Origin: Chitinophagaceae bacterium 26-R-25 | GTDB taxonomy: Bacteria > Bacteroidota > Bacteroidia > Chitinophagales > Chitinophagaceae | Reading direction: 5' to 3' | Length of the DNA: 64,000 bases | Assembly (NCBI GenBank): GCA_029906195.1 | Contig: JARWSJ010000001.1 | Location: 1,550,001-1,614,000 of the forward strand | Shown here: piece by piece, positions 37,069-44,666 of the stretch | Layout: each line of letters begins with the position of its first letter | How positions within the stretch are numbered: the stretch's first letter is position 1 | Program-made: the position numbers and the translations under genes | The notes under the pieces: generated by a model | Told to the model about the DNA's origin: nothing | The model's database searches: none | What the model saw: only the letters and a program-made list of their open reading frames with translations

Positions 37069-37734
37069 CCGCAGCTTTCTGTGATCATAAACCCGAATGC
37101 AAACAAAGCAAAGCGACAACCACATCACATTTACAAGCAGAGATCCTAAGACATCGCTCGCAAAATGCACGTTGAGATAAATTCTGCTGAGGCCAATAAG
37201 CACGGCCATTACAGCGACAAGGAAAGAAAATAAAATGCGAACAATTTTGCTAAAAGGCAACGTCCACAGCAAATAAATAACAATGCCGCAAAAAGTGAAA
37301 CCCACCATCGAATGTCCGCTCGGAAAACTAAATCCTGCCACATAATCCAGATGTTTAAATGGCGGCCTTGTACGCTGAAAAACATTTTTTAGGAACGTGC
37401 TTAATAACAAACTTATTGAAGCAACAGACGCTACCAGGGCAGCGGTGTTTCTTCGTTGTGTACGAAATAAATAAAATAGTATCAGCAAATAAGCTGGTAT
37501 TAAAAAAATGCCCGTGCCCAGCGAGGTAATGAAAAGCGCAATGCTATTATTAGTGGGAGAGTGGAGGCGATTGACCTGCGCAAATACTGCAGAATCGAAC
37601 CAGTCTTTTTTATTGACAACTATTTGATCTGCTATGACAGAAAACAGAATAAGAGCGATGAAGAACAGCGAAATTGTTAAGATAAAATCCCGCGTAAAAA
37701 TGGTGATCCATGAAGGTTTGAGTGGTTGATTCAA
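37048..37734 (-). CDS. PAP2-family phosphatase
   Basis: 228-aa polytopic membrane enzyme with the complete lipid-phosphatase signature: K116...R121-TRP (KNVFQRTRP), PSGH (138-141) and SR184...H190-x3-D194 (GLSRIYLNVHFASD). It hydrolyses lipid or isoprenoid pyrophosphates, for example undecaprenyl pyrophosphate or phosphatidic acid, at the outer face of the inner membrane. The C-terminal NSPLRH and the stop TAA derive from the Rep-A arm, showing that the repeat arrived at the end of the gene. Confidence 0.92.
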   Translation of the reverse strand: MNQPLKPSWITIFTRDFILTISLFFIALILFSVIADQIVVNKKDWFDSAVFAQVNRLHSPTNNSIALFITSLGTGIFLIPAYLLILFYLFRTQRRNTAALVASVASISLLLSTFLKNVFQRTRPPFKHLDYVAGFSFPSGHSMVGFTFCGIVIYLLWTLPFSKIVRILFSFLVAVMAVLIGLSRIYLNVHFASDVLGSLLVNVMWLSLCFVCIRVYDHRKLRNSPLRH

Positions 37735-37798
37735 TAGGTTAAGTTTTGGGCGAATTTATTGTTGTTTGGATAAAAGACAAGAGATACTTCACATCTAA

Positions 37799-37882
37799 GC
37801 TTACCACTAAGTCATTAAGTACACAAAGTTCCACTAAGGAATCTCTTAGTGCGACTTCGTGCCCTTAGTGACTTAGTGGTAA
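37799..37882. repeat. Rep-A copy 5 (short variant)
   Basis: TTACCACTAAGTCATTAAGT arm and complementary GACTTAGTGGTAA end with a shorter loop (GAATC). Located 64 bp upstream of the PAP2 start. Confidence 0.75.
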
Positions 37883-37937
37883 AAAAATCTGTGACAATTT
37901 GAGTTAATAGTCCTATTAAAAGCCATGTAGAGAAACG

Positions 37938-38540
37938 TTAAAACTTCTTAATCATCTCTTGAATCTTCTCTCTCTCTTCCGGTGTGTTTGCATTGATTTG
38001 TTCGTTAGGAAATTCATTTTGCAATAACTCAATATCATTGTCTTCCAGCACATGCTGCAAGCTGTTAAAGCCTTGAGCCACGCGTTTGCGCAGCAGTTCT
38101 ATTCCGGCGGTTTCCCAGATGGTAATAACAGGTTCCGGTAAATGGTTCTCCGGTCCAATAAATGTTGTAGCAATTTTTTCATGATTTCTATGTGCCACGA
38201 GAGACTTCAACGAACGGTTGGTAAGTAGTGGAAGGTCACATGCAATCAGCAACCACGCAACATCCGGAAAAGTTTTGTTAGCCGCCAGCAATCCTGCAGC
38301 CGGCCCTTTGCCTTCATCTCCATCGAAGATCAAATCATAATTTTCAAACAAGGCTCTCTGATCTTCCCGGCAAGAGATCAATATTTTATCTACCAGTGGC
38401 ATAAGCGTGTTATACAGATAAAGCCACTGTGGCATGTTGTGATATTCCAGCAAAGATTTATCCGTCATCATCCGGCTGCTTTCCCCGCCGCATAAGATCA
38501 GGGCATATAAAGGCTGCTTGTATAAGGAGGGAGTTTCCAT
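37938..38540 (-). CDS. MobA-like molybdenum-cofactor guanylyltransferase
   Basis: About 200 aa. Nucleotidyltransferase start ALILCGGESSRMMTDKSLL with the G-rich GTP loop and the catalytic Lys, then GPAAGLLAA and LIACDLPLL, as in MobA. It transfers GMP to molybdopterin, or acts as a MocA-type CMP/sugar nucleotidyltransferase. The longer frame starts with TTG at 38579; ATG 38540 is preferred because a TAAATTTA -7-like box lies just ahead. No molybdenum genes are adjacent. Confidence 0.82.
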   Translation of the reverse strand: METPSLYKQPLYALILCGGESSRMMTDKSLLEYHNMPQWLYLYNTLMPLVDKILISCREDQRALFENYDLIFDGDEGKGPAAGLLAANKTFPDVAWLLIACDLPLLTNRSLKSLVAHRNHEKIATTFIGPENHLPEPVITIWETAGIELLRKRVAQGFNSLQHVLEDNDIELLQNEFPNEQINANTPEEREKIQEMIKKF

Positions 38541-38659
38541 ACTTAAATTTACGATTCTTGGTCCGTAGGTGCCAGACAAGGATTACCAGAACAAAAAATA
38601 TTTATCCTTTTTTGATACTCAAATATCTCAAAGCTAAAATCACTCAGGCCACAGTTATT

Positions 38660-38667
38660 TACGTTTG
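38660..38667 (+). promoter_or_regulatory. Bacteroidota -7 box (TACGTTTG)
   Basis: Exact TAnnTTTG match 46 bp before the ATG of the first mini-ORF at 38714. A properly spaced -33 TTTG is not seen. Confidence 0.5.
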
Positions 38668-38713
38668 TCTTTTACCTCAACCCCTTAATAATTAAGACAT
38701 TAAAACAATTAAC

Positions 38714-38824
38714 ATGCTACTAGGACCAGCTATTTTATTATTTATCTGGCAACTCATAAACATTGCGGTATTGGTCGCAATGGTTTACATGATTTATAAA
38801 ATCTATAAAAAATTAATGAAATGA
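38714..38824 (+). CDS. 36-aa membrane mini-protein
   Basis: ATG to TGA, 36 residues, almost entirely one hydrophobic helix (LLGPAILLFIWQLINIAVL) with a basic tail (YKIYKKLMK). It lies between a -7 box (38660) and a strong terminator (38953), and its last four bases overlap the start of a second mini-ORF (ATGA). These features make it more than a chance frame, though no family is recognised. It could be a membrane peptide, toxin or regulator. Not tested by any search. Confidence 0.5.
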   Translation: MLLGPAILLFIWQLINIAVLVAMVYMIYKIYKKLMK

Positions 38825-38901
38825 GATATAGGTACTATGGTTACTCCGGGCCATTAAGTGCGATGGTTACTATAACACCAATACTGGTAGGTATTCGATA
38901 A
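38821..38901 (+). CDS. 26-aa mini-protein coupled to the 36-aa ORF
   Basis: Starts inside the ATGA overlap with the upstream mini-ORF. 26 residues: a Tyr/Arg-rich start (MRYRYYGYSGPLSAM) and a short hydrophobic end. The overlap, the shared promoter and the terminator suggest a two-peptide operon. No known family; the coding claim rests on architecture only. Confidence 0.38.
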   Translation: MRYRYYGYSGPLSAMVTITPILVGIR

Positions 38902-38952
38902 ACAACTAAAATAGCGTTGCTAGAAAAATGTTGAGGTAAAGATTCTGAAATT

Positions 38953-38991
38953 AAAAAAGCTGTCTCAAAAATAAATGAGACAGCTTTTTTT
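38953..38991. terminator. bidirectional terminator
   Basis: Stem AAAGCTGTCTCA / TGAGACAGCTTT with an 8-base loop, flanked by A-run and T-run, so it works for the plus-strand mini-ORF unit and for the minus-strand 39005 gene. Confidence 0.85.
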
Positions 38992-39004
38992 ATGTAGATA
39001 AAAT

Positions 39005-40318
39005 TTATTTACTGCTTTTCTTTTTGCTCAGGCGATACTTTTTGTTAACCGCAGGGCTGTTGAAATATTCATTCAGCTCTTCTTCGCTAATGCCGTTCAC
39101 AATTTCAATTGGAATATCTACCAGTTGCACTTGCGCCGCTTGCAGTTCATCACGCAGCTTATTTGTTTTCTTTACAATGTCCGGATCTCGCTCGCCAATC
39201 AAAGCGTTGTCACGCAGCATGTATTCAAGTCTTTTGATCGCACCGCGAACAAGGCTCGCCTGGTTTTGATCATATGTTTTTGTCGGCGACACTGCCTCTT
39301 TCACCGGAACGAGTGTAACACCCACTGTAGGAAGAATTTTTCCCATATTCGCAGCGCTGCTGCCCGTCGTTGATGAAGTCGCCAAGACAGTACCCGTCAT
39401 TGCGGTCGTGGCTGAAGTGACATCAAAAGTTGTTCTGGCACCTTTGTTTTTTTTCACCGTCTTGTCCAACTGGAGGAAAACGAATTTAAGCTGCAAAACA
39501 TAAGTGCTGATGGATTTTGCAATAGCTGCATGTTCCTGTGCGGCGTACGGATAGTTGAGCGCATTTCTCACGACCACTTTAATGGTAGCCGTATCTCTCA
39601 CCATGAATTTGGTTGCGCCAACAAAATTCAACATTACTATTTTCGCTTTTCCAGAGTCTGTCTCTTTTACGAAGTCGTACGAAGGCACCCACGTAAAAGT
39701 GTCATCACAACCGTGAATGGTTGTAAGCGGTTTTAATGGCAGGCTGGAGAAAAAGCTTACTCTTTCAATAGGAAAGCTTCCATTGTCGCACTGTATTTGA
39801 AACGACACAGTATCACCTTCGTCTACGGTCAGCATAGAGCCGACAGTTGGTTTAACCAGTGAAGGGATAATGTCTGTACTATAGAAGACAAGCGTAAAAG
39901 AAGTGTCGACCCTTTCTTTTGGGTTCAGCGTATTCTGTACGCCGAGGCTTACCCTATAGTCGTAGTCATACTTTAGTTTTCCCGAGAGGAAAAAACTTTT
40001 TTCCGCTTTGAACGTTAAAATGCCATTATCCTTGTTGATTTTCAAACCAAGGGGAGCATTTTTAAGGAACCAGAAATAATCCCTGCTTTCCCTGTTAATG
40101 TCCAGCTTGTAATTGAGTGTAGAGTCAACATGAAGCGTGATGTACGGATTGAGATTTAGTATACGTAGCGTAGTGTCGACTTTTTCAACCAGGGTGTCTA
40201 TACCCACTGGTTTTACAGTGTCCGGCTTAACACGTGGAGTGGAATCGGATTGAGAAAAAGCGGTCTGACCTAGGATACATAATAACAATACTAAAAATTG
40301 AACACGAAATCTTCCCAT
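39005..40318 (-). CDS. secreted protein of unknown function with Ig-like segment
   Basis: 437 aa. Signal peptide (FLVLLLCILGQTAFSQ), then a low-complexity linker and a region resembling a He_PIG/cadherin-type Ig-like domain (FLKNAPLGLKINKDNGILTF, near 85-105). A Ser/Thr/Ala-rich stretch (about 300-330) and a basic C-terminus (RLSKKKSSK) follow. No enzyme motif is seen. It probably sits in the periplasm or on the cell surface. Confidence 0.6.
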   Translation of the reverse strand: MGRFRVQFLVLLLCILGQTAFSQSDSTPRVKPDTVKPVGIDTLVEKVDTTLRILNLNPYITLHVDSTLNYKLDINRESRDYFWFLKNAPLGLKINKDNGILTFKAEKSFFLSGKLKYDYDYRVSLGVQNTLNPKERVDTSFTLVFYSTDIIPSLVKPTVGSMLTVDEGDTVSFQIQCDNGSFPIERVSFFSSLPLKPLTTIHGCDDTFTWVPSYDFVKETDSGKAKIVMLNFVGATKFMVRDTATIKVVVRNALNYPYAAQEHAAIAKSISTYVLQLKFVFLQLDKTVKKNKGARTTFDVTSATTAMTGTVLATSSTTGSSAANMGKILPTVGVTLVPVKEAVSPTKTYDQNQASLVRGAIKRLEYMLRDNALIGERDPDIVKKTNKLRDELQAAQVQLVDIPIEIVNGISEEELNEYFNSPAVNKKYRLSKKKSSK

Positions 40319-40431
40319 GAAATAATGTTTTTTAGCCTGTTTTTCTTAAAAACAACAATGTGTAATCGATACAAGAAAGCGCAATATTAGGGCTTTTATC
40401 GGCTAAAAACTCTACAAACGTCAATTATTTA

Positions 40432-41058
40432 TTACTCATTTTCAAGTTCTTGAATCAAATTTTCCAGCAAAAGCACGTGTTCGCCGTATAATTTTTGTAA
40501 ATAAAGTTTTGTGAAAAAATACATGCCAAGGCTGAACAGGCAATAACAAATGATGAGTGGCAACCACAAATGGGAGAACATATACGGGGTGAAAATTGAC
40601 TGATTCGGCGTAACGGAATTGAATTCGAAAAGAAAAACAAACACGGCCATGCAAAGGCAAACCGGTAGCAATATCATGCAAAACCGAAAATAATGCCGCA
40701 CATAAGCTTTAATCACCGCCTGGGTGTCTATAAGATTTTGCTTTACGGAAAGATCACCATCGAGCCTGTGTAATTTTACACGAAGGGCCAGCAATGCAAA
40801 AACAAATGCAATACTTACGCAGGAAAAAACACCAAAATAAATTCTGAAGCTAAAAGAAGGGTAGGCAAGAGCAAAATATACGAAAGCAACTGATGCCACG
40901 ATCGCCAGTGCAGTTTCTGTTACAACACTCTGTTGTATTTTTTTCACCACACCGTTCGCTTTCATCAACATGGCGCTTTGCAAAAGATCCGGCTTTTGAT
41001 AAAAACGGTTGTTTTCCAGCTGCAGCTTAAGTTGATCCTTGAATGCATCGAGTTCCAT
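40432..41058 (-). CDS. four-helix membrane protein paired with ECF sigma factor
   Basis: 208 aa with four membrane helices (about 50-68, 75-95, 127-147, 167-190) and a charged cytoplasmic N-terminus (FKDQLKLQLENNRFYQKP). It starts 10 bp after the ECF sigma gene, so it is probably the anti-sigma factor or stress sensor for it, though it has no recognised ASD or zinc-binding motif. ATG 41058 is chosen over the GTG one codon ahead. Confidence 0.68.
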   Translation of the reverse strand: MELDAFKDQLKLQLENNRFYQKPDLLQSAMLMKANGVVKKIQQSVVTETALAIVASVAFVYFALAYPSFSFRIYFGVFSCVSIAFVFALLALRVKLHRLDGDLSVKQNLIDTQAVIKAYVRHYFRFCMILLPVCLCMAVFVFLFEFNSVTPNQSIFTPYMFSHLWLPLIICYCLFSLGMYFFTKLYLQKLYGEHVLLLENLIQELENE

Positions 41059-41068
41059 CACAATATTT

Positions 41069-41563
41069 TTAATGATTGTTCAAATATTTTTCGCTCTCTT
41101 CTTTCAGTTTCTTTTTTAGCCTGTTCATTTTTACAGCCACATTATTAGCCGTAATACCAAGTACATTACCCATTTCAACATAATTATAGTCATCGAGGTA
41201 GAGGGTCACCAGCGCCTTATCGATATCTGAAAGCACATTGATCGCCTTATACATGGCAGTTAGTTGTTCGTCGGCCTCGGGTTGCCTGTCATGCGAAAAA
41301 GCCAGCGAGTCAACAGCGTTATCAACCTTTCGCTGGCGGTTTTCTTTTCTTTTAAAAGTCAGCGCAGTATTAAGTGCCACGCGGTACAGCCATGTGGTGA
41401 AAAGCGAATCTCCCTTAAAATTGCGAATGCCTTTCCACGCGTTCAGTGTTATTTCCTGGAAAAGATCCTCCTTATCCGTATGGCTCTGCGCATACAGATT
41501 GCAAACTTTATAAATGATCCGCTGGTGATTTGTAATCAGCTCCGTAAATTCTTTCTCTTCCAT
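41069..41563 (-). CDS. ECF-type RNA polymerase sigma factor
   Basis: 164 aa. Sigma region 2 (HTDKEDLFQEITLNAWKGIR) and region 4 HTH (YNYVEMGNVLGITANNVAVK, ending KMNRLKKKL). No region 3, as usual for ECF factors. Co-transcribed with the four-helix membrane protein 10 bp downstream. The start ATG 41563 replaces a TTG one codon ahead. Its regulon is unknown; it is not beside the FecR gene, so it is not its obvious partner. Confidence 0.9.
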   Translation of the reverse strand: MEEKEFTELITNHQRIIYKVCNLYAQSHTDKEDLFQEITLNAWKGIRNFKGDSLFTTWLYRVALNTALTFKRKENRQRKVDNAVDSLAFSHDRQPEADEQLTAMYKAINVLSDIDKALVTLYLDDYNYVEMGNVLGITANNVAVKMNRLKKKLKEESEKYLNNH

Positions 41564-41613
41564 CAATTTGTGCCTGAAGCGTTAGTAACCCAAAATAGGA
41601 AAATATTACAGAG

Positions 41614-41683
41614 CAATTGAAAGTTGAAAATTGAAAGTTGAAAATGAGGGCACCGTAGGGGCGAATTGCATTCGCCCTATTAA
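41614..41683. repeat. Rep-B half-element with GGGCGAATTGCATTCGCCC core
   Basis: CAATTGAAAGTTGAAAATTG words (41615-41645) then GTAGGGGCGAATTGCATTCG palindrome (41656-41680). Same order as the 19051 and 49622 copies. Confidence 0.8.
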
Positions 41684-41697
41684 AAAAACAAAGCGCT

Positions 41698-41735
41698 TCG
41701 TGGGAACCCCACGAAGCGCTGTTTATAAAGAAAGA
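41698..41735 (-). terminator. terminator of the Hsp20 gene
   Basis: Perfect 12-bp stem AGCGCTTCGTGG / CCACGAAGCGCT, followed on the minus strand by a T-rich run (TTGTTTTTTTA). It ends 10-15 bp after the Hsp20 stop. Confidence 0.85.
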
Positions 41736-41744
41736 TGCGCAAAA

Positions 41745-42182
41745 TTATTGAACTGAAATTTCTCTGGCAGTTTCTTTCACTTCTTCCTTTTTAGGAACAA
41801 ACAACTTCAAAATGCCATTTTCATACTTAGCCTCAATGCCATCCGCTTTCAGTTTGTCATCCAAAGTAAAGCTGCGCTTAAAGCTCTGGAGTGAGAATTC
41901 GGTACGAACTGACTTTGCATCTTCTGTTTTAGTTTCTACTTTCTTCTCGTAGCTGATGGTCAACAAGCCATTGTCTACGCTAATTTTAAAATCTTCTTTG
42001 TTTCTGCCCGGTGCGCTTACTTCAAGGGTGTAACCGTTTGTTGTGTCAACAATGTTTACCGGAGGTTGATTAAAACCATTTTTCAACTCCTTGCCCCAGA
42101 AATTTGGCAATTCGTTGAATAACTCGTCAAATACGTTGTTTACTGATTTTTGGAGTGGGTTGTTAACTTTTACGAATGTCAT
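41745..42182 (-). CDS. Hsp20/alpha-crystallin small heat shock protein
   Basis: 145 aa. Alpha-crystallin domain about 45-130 with the typical VSAPGRNKEDFKI and GILKLFVPKK motifs; the terminal IXI-like tail (REISVQ) supports oligomer assembly. It acts as an ATP-independent holdase for unfolding proteins in the cytoplasm. Single gene with a strong terminator. No CIRCE or similar site was recognised upstream. Confidence 0.93.
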   Translation of the reverse strand: MTFVKVNNPLQKSVNNVFDELFNELPNFWGKELKNGFNQPPVNIVDTTNGYTLEVSAPGRNKEDFKISVDNGLLTISYEKKVETKTEDAKSVRTEFSLQSFKRSFTLDDKLKADGIEAKYENGILKLFVPKKEEVKETAREISVQ

Positions 42183-42343
42183 AGCTATTATTTTTTTAGT
42201 TTTTTAAAAATTTGCTTTGATGAGATCTATTTTTCAAATGGCGTACCAATGCAAAAAAGCGATCAGTTTGGCATTTTTCTGTAGCTAAGCCAGACAAGAT
42301 GTCATTTAAATGTAAAATTAGCTGCCACAATTTCATAAAATGC

Positions 42344-42370
42344 TTTGCTTTTATCTTTTTCGTAATTTTG
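42344..42370 (+). promoter_or_regulatory. promoter of the bacilliredoxin gene
   Basis: TTTG at 42344-42347 and an exact -7 box TAATTTTG at 42363-42370, 15 bp apart (shorter than the usual ~20). The ATG lies 30 bp downstream. Confidence 0.5.
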
Positions 42371-42399
42371 CGTTATCATAAAATCTTAAAAAGTAAATA

Positions 42400-42813
42400 A
42401 TGTATCCAGAAGAGATAGTTATACCAATGAAAGAAGAGTTAACTGAAAATGGATTTTCAGAGCTTTTAACCCCATCCGAAGTTGATGCACAGCTTTCGAA
42501 AGATGGTACAACATTGTTAGTTATAAATTCTGTTTGCGGTTGTTCAGCAGGTACAGCACGTCCTGGTGTATTGATGGCCGTTGCAAATGGGGCAAAAAAA
42601 CCTGATTATCTAACTACAAGTTTTGCAGGATTTGATGTTGATGCAGTAAGAAAAGTAAGAGAGCATTTAATGCCTTACCCACCATCTTCTCCATCTATCG
42701 CATTGTTTAAAAATGGCGAACTGGTGCATTTTATTGAGCGCCACATGATCGAAGGAAGATCAGCACAAATGATCGCTCATAACCTGATCGCAGCGTTTGA
42801 TACATATTGTTAA
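42400..42813 (+). CDS. BrxA/BrxB-family bacilliredoxin
   Basis: 137-aa thioredoxin-like protein with the CGC motif (Cys46-Gly-Cys48, NSVCGCSAG) that marks bacilliredoxins (YphP/YqiW). Family role: removing bacillithiol from S-bacillithiolated proteins. The bacillithiol deacetylase BshB1 encoded at 51586 supports a working bacillithiol system in this organism. Single gene, transcribed from a visible -7 box and ended by the 42916 terminator or hairpin. Length and start match the family. Confidence 0.92.
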   Translation: MYPEEIVIPMKEELTENGFSELLTPSEVDAQLSKDGTTLLVINSVCGCSAGTARPGVLMAVANGAKKPDYLTTSFAGFDVDAVRKVREHLMPYPPSSPSIALFKNGELVHFIERHMIEGRSAQMIAHNLIAAFDTYC

Positions 42814-43252
42814 GAACTGATGAGGGATGAATGATGGAAGATGAATATGACAGCTGCATTCGTAGCTCCAACTTTCAACTCTCAATTTTTTTCTGGCTTT
42901 GTTCATAGTGATTATCCCTTCTCCTTTTTTGGAGAAGGGTTTTTTATTTGGTCGGTTTACGAGGCTTCGACAAGCTCAGCCTGACAGCGAAAGCGCAGTG
43001 TCAAGCTGAGCTTGTCGAAGCCTTCTGGCAAAATGAAACGGTTTGGATTAATAATTAATACTAATACACCGCGTTCCTTACAAAACGTGGCTTTTCTGCA
43101 TCTTAATCCTATCGCTTTTCTGTTTTCGTTTGACAGCTAGACCTCTTAATTCTTAATTATTAATTATTAATTCACTAATTCGCATTACTTATAACTTATT
43201 ACTCAAAACTTACAACTTTTCAGTATCATTGCTTCTTTAATCGATAAAATAC
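42814..43252 (+). other. 439-bp gap with terminator and Rep-G
   Basis: Terminator at 42916-42949, stem CCCTTCTCC / GGAGAAGGG plus T-run, serves the bacilliredoxin gene. Rep-G at 42962-43024 has near-perfect arms around GGCTTCGACAAGCTCAGCCT. Then come TTAATTCTTAATTATTAATT words (43146-43175) and Rep-K-like words (43186-43217). No gene is seen. Confidence 0.7.
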
Positions 43253-44407
43253 ATGTATCCGAATTTATACTACGCATTCAAAGATTTGTTTGGAGTTAAT
43301 TGGACGGGCCTGAGGTTTGTTAATTCGTTTGGTTTCTTTGTTGCACTTGCTTTCATTGGTGCTGCGTGGACATTGACGCTTGAGTTGAAAAGAAAAAGTC
43401 AGCAAGGGCTTTTGCATTCTGAAGAGCAAAAGATAGTAATCGGACAACCGGCAAGCACTTCTTCGCTTTTATTAAATTTCATTCTCGGTTTTTTACTAGG
43501 ATACAAGATCATTGGTGCGTTTCTTTCTAACGCAGAAAATCCACAAGAGTTTATTTTTTCGTCGCAAGGCAACTGGATCGCCGGTATTTTGCTGGGTGGT
43601 CTTTTTGCATTTATAAAATGGTATGAAAAAAACAAACAGAAACTAGCAAAGCCTGAAGAAAGGATCATTCGCATTTGGCCACACGACAGAGTGGGTGACC
43701 TTGTGATCTTTGCAGCTGTCTTTGGTTTCGCAGGTGCGAAAATTTTCCATAACCTGGAGAATTGGAACGAGCTGGTGCGCGATCCTGTGGGTTCTCTGCT
43801 TTCTTTCAGCGGACTTACTTTTTATGGTGGTTTGATTTGCGCGGCACTTGCTATCTGGTGGTATGCAAAAAAACATGGTATTGGTTTCTGGCACTTGAAT
43901 GATGCTGCCGCACCGGCTTTGATGCTGGCATATGCCATTGGCCGTATCGGTTGTATGGTTGCCGGTGATGGCGATTGGGGCATTGCAAACACAAAGCCTA
44001 ATCCATTTTCATGGTTGCCAAACTGGATGTGGTCATTCAGGTTTCCTCATAACGTAATTGGCGAAGGTGTTCAAATTCCGGGCTGTGTGGGACAATATTG
44101 CGCGCAACTTCCAGAGCCTGTTTACCCAACTCCATTTTATGAAACAGTAATGTGCCTGATCCTTTTTGCATTTCTATGGAGCATTCGTAAAAAGGTTAAA
44201 ACGCCGGGCATCCTGTTCTCAATTTATCTGATAGTAAATGGTATTGAACGCTTCTTCATTGAGAAGATAAGAGTTAATACCAAATATGATATTGATGGTT
44301 TCCATCCAACACAGGCAGAAATCATTTCTACGTTAATGGTGATCGCGGGCATCGCGCTGATCGTTTATTTGTCGAGGAAGAAACCTGTGGTGGAGAAGGT
44401 AAGCTAG
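43253..44407 (+). CDS. lgt: second prolipoprotein diacylglyceryl transferase with insertion
   Basis: 384-aa paralogue of the 30925 enzyme: both start MYPN.YY..KDLF and share LSFSGLTFYGGL, YAIGRIGCMVAGDGDWG and a C-terminal NGIERFFIEKIRVN. It carries about 70 extra residues (about 62-138) with two added hydrophobic segments (LLLNFILGFLLGYKIIGAFL and WIAGILLGGLFAFIKW). The conserved Arg of the signature is present, so catalytic ability is likely. Duplication of lgt is unusual; the insertion may change substrate or membrane placement. Confidence 0.92.
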   Translation: MYPNLYYAFKDLFGVNWTGLRFVNSFGFFVALAFIGAAWTLTLELKRKSQQGLLHSEEQKIVIGQPASTSSLLLNFILGFLLGYKIIGAFLSNAENPQEFIFSSQGNWIAGILLGGLFAFIKWYEKNKQKLAKPEERIIRIWPHDRVGDLVIFAAVFGFAGAKIFHNLENWNELVRDPVGSLLSFSGLTFYGGLICAALAIWWYAKKHGIGFWHLNDAAAPALMLAYAIGRIGCMVAGDGDWGIANTKPNPFSWLPNWMWSFRFPHNVIGEGVQIPGCVGQYCAQLPEPVYPTPFYETVMCLILFAFLWSIRKKVKTPGILFSIYLIVNGIERFFIEKIRVNTKYDIDGFHPTQAEIISTLMVIAGIALIVYLSRKKPVVEKVS

Positions 44408-44419
44408 GTGAGACACTCA

Positions 44420-44457
44420 TTCACCACTAAGACACTAAGGACACTAAGTTGCACTAA
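44420..44457. repeat. Rep-A half-element (copy 6)
   Basis: Only the left arm is present: TCACCACTAAGACACTAAGG followed by ACACTAAGTTGCACTAAG. It runs into a terminator stem. Confidence 0.7.
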
Positions 44458-44458
44458 G

Positions 44459-44487
44459 AAAAAGACGCTAAAAGCGTCTTTTTTTAT
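44459..44487 (+). terminator. terminator of the second lgt gene
   Basis: Stem AAAGACGCT / AGCGTCTTT with a tight loop and TTTTTT tail. Confidence 0.8.
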
Positions 44488-44645
44488 TTACCACAGAGGA
44501 AAGGAGATTTTTTTCACAGAGAAAGGGAGAGATGGCTGAAAGTGACTAAATTTTCCTAACCAGTTTAGTGATTTCATTAACGAATCATCAATATAATTCA
44601 CCCTCCTTTCCTCTGCGAAAAAAATCTCCTTTCCTCTGTGGTAAA
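44487..44645. repeat. Rep-J inverted words (CACAGAGGAAAGG)
   Basis: ACCACAGAGGAAAGGAGATT (44490-44509) faces AATCTCCTTTCCTCTGTGGT (44624-44643) as an exact 20-base arm pair, with a ~115-bp spacer carrying further inner words. Lies in the convergent gap between lgt and the mutase gene. Confidence 0.75.
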
Positions 44646-44666
44646 AACTTTTGGCGAAGCCAAACG

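Noticed and set aside
36939-37175. 78-codon frame reading TTKALRTLSFTKR and further
   Set aside because: It is translated Rep-A and the antisense end of the PAP2 gene. The same peptide arises from Rep-A at 22719-22928, so it is a property of the repeat, not a gene.
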